5,978 nt of DNA, taken from positions 1 through 5,978 of the forward strand of contig JAQTVL010000292.1 in the NCBI GenBank assembly GCA_028706835.1. Reading direction: 5' to 3'. Within the stretch, counting starts at the first letter, position 1; each line of letters begins with the position of its first letter. A program made the translations under genes and the position numbers. The stretch is from Phycisphaerae bacterium (GTDB taxonomy: Bacteria > Planctomycetota > Phycisphaerae > JAJVII01). Shown one piece after another: positions 5,512-5,978 of this stretch. The notes below the pieces were generated by a model. It did no database searches, was not told the DNA's origin, and saw only the letters and a program-made list of their open reading frames with translations.

Positions 5512-5978
5512 TCACTCGGGGGTTCCCGATATCGGGAGGTTCGCCGGCTGGCTGGGCAGGCGGATCGTGAATGTCGCGCCTCTTCCAGGTTCGCTTTCCA
5601 CGTCGATCTGGCCGCCCTGACGGCGGACCAGGCTGTAGCTGATCGACAACCCCAGGCCGGTGCCTTTGCCGACCGGCTTGGTGGTGAAGAACGGCTCGAA
5701 AATCCGCGACAGGTCGTTGCGGGCGATGCCGTAGCCGTTGTCGATGACCTGGGCGAAGCACCCGTCGTCGCGGCGGCCGGTGACCACCGTCAGGCGCGGC
5801 GTGGGCACGTCGCGCGTCGCGTCGAGGGCGTTGATGAGCAGGTTGACCAGTACCTGCTGCATGGCGTAGGGCTGGATCCAGGCGAAGCACGGCTCGGGGG
5901 CGTAGCGCCGCTCGACCTGGGTTGACGCGAACCGCTCATCGAACTGGAGCATCTCCAGCGCCCGCTCGACCACCTCCG
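5512..5978 (-). CDS. Sensor histidine kinase, C-terminal part (5' end beyond right edge)
   Basis: This is the ATP-binding catalytic half of a two-component sensor kinase. The frame is open to the right edge and ends at TGA (5514-5512); about 154 residues are visible. In order they show the linker helix after the phospho-acceptor domain (VVERALEMLQFDER), the N box (QQVLVNLLINALDAT), the G1 box (DNGYGI), the F box (FEPFFTTK) and the G2 box (GKGTGLGLSIS), then the closing beta strands (GRGATFTIRLP) and a short tail. All residues expected to bind Mg-ATP are present, so the domain looks active. The phospho-acceptor histidine and any sensor domain lie outside the window. The box pattern fits NtrB/ZraS-like kinases, which usually phosphorylate NtrC-family sigma-54 activators; that pairing is inference, but a sigma-54 promoter follows directly. 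No terminator hairpin is visible after the stop. Confidence 0.93.
   Translation of the reverse strand, partial: EVVERALEMLQFDERFASTQVERRYAPEPCFAWIQPYAMQQVLVNLLINALDATRDVPTPRLTVVTGRRDDGCFAQVIDNGYGIARNDLSRIFEPFFTTKPVGKGTGLGLSISYSLVRRQGGQIDVESEPGRGATFTIRLPSQPANLPISGTPE

Overview
The window is GC-rich bacterial DNA. It holds one compact minus-strand operon of c-type cytochrome genes and the 3' end of a sensor-kinase gene upstream of it. Two things suggest a planctomycete, most likely of the Phycisphaerae type. First, the encoded proteins carry many short Thr/Ser-Arg/Gln-Pro stretches (TTRPE, TSQPE, ATQP), which I associate from memory with that group. Second, large multiheme cytochrome operons occur there. 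No 16S or marker gene is present, so the assignment is inference.

Layout in the direction of transcription (right to left). (1) 5978-5512: C-terminal ATPase half of a histidine kinase, cut by the right edge. (2) 5511-5289: a 223-base control region with a full-consensus sigma-54 (-24/-12) promoter at 5371-5355 pointing at the operon, and a small inverted repeat about 94 bases upstream of the expected start. (3) 5288-3753: membrane-anchored NapC/NirT-type cytochrome with 12 candidate heme sites. (4) 3756-2071: doubled-CXXCH-type cytochrome with 15 candidate heme sites and Thr/Pro-rich ends made by tandem repeats. (5) 2050-1010: exported protein with a thioredoxin-like domain lacking the CXXC pair, followed by TPR repeats. 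(6) 1013 to the left edge: an 8-heme exported cytochrome with an open frame all the way to base 3, where an ATG and the first two bases of a possible TGA meet the edge.

The operon junctions are tight: ATGA overlap, 20-base gap, GTGA overlap. This implies one transcript with translational coupling. The expected job is electron transfer: the NapC-like protein would take electrons from membrane quinol and pass them to the two periplasmic or anchored multiheme proteins, about 35 hemes in all. The TPR/thioredoxin-like protein would be an assembly or docking partner. The terminal acceptor is not encoded in the window. No porin, nitrite reductase (no CXXCK motif) or other recognisable catalytic subunit is visible, so this may be a periplasmic wire, part of an extracellular electron-transfer route, or the donor side of a reductase encoded further left. 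The sigma-54 promoter next to a sensor kinase suggests the system is switched on by a two-component signal through an NtrC-family activator lying outside the window.
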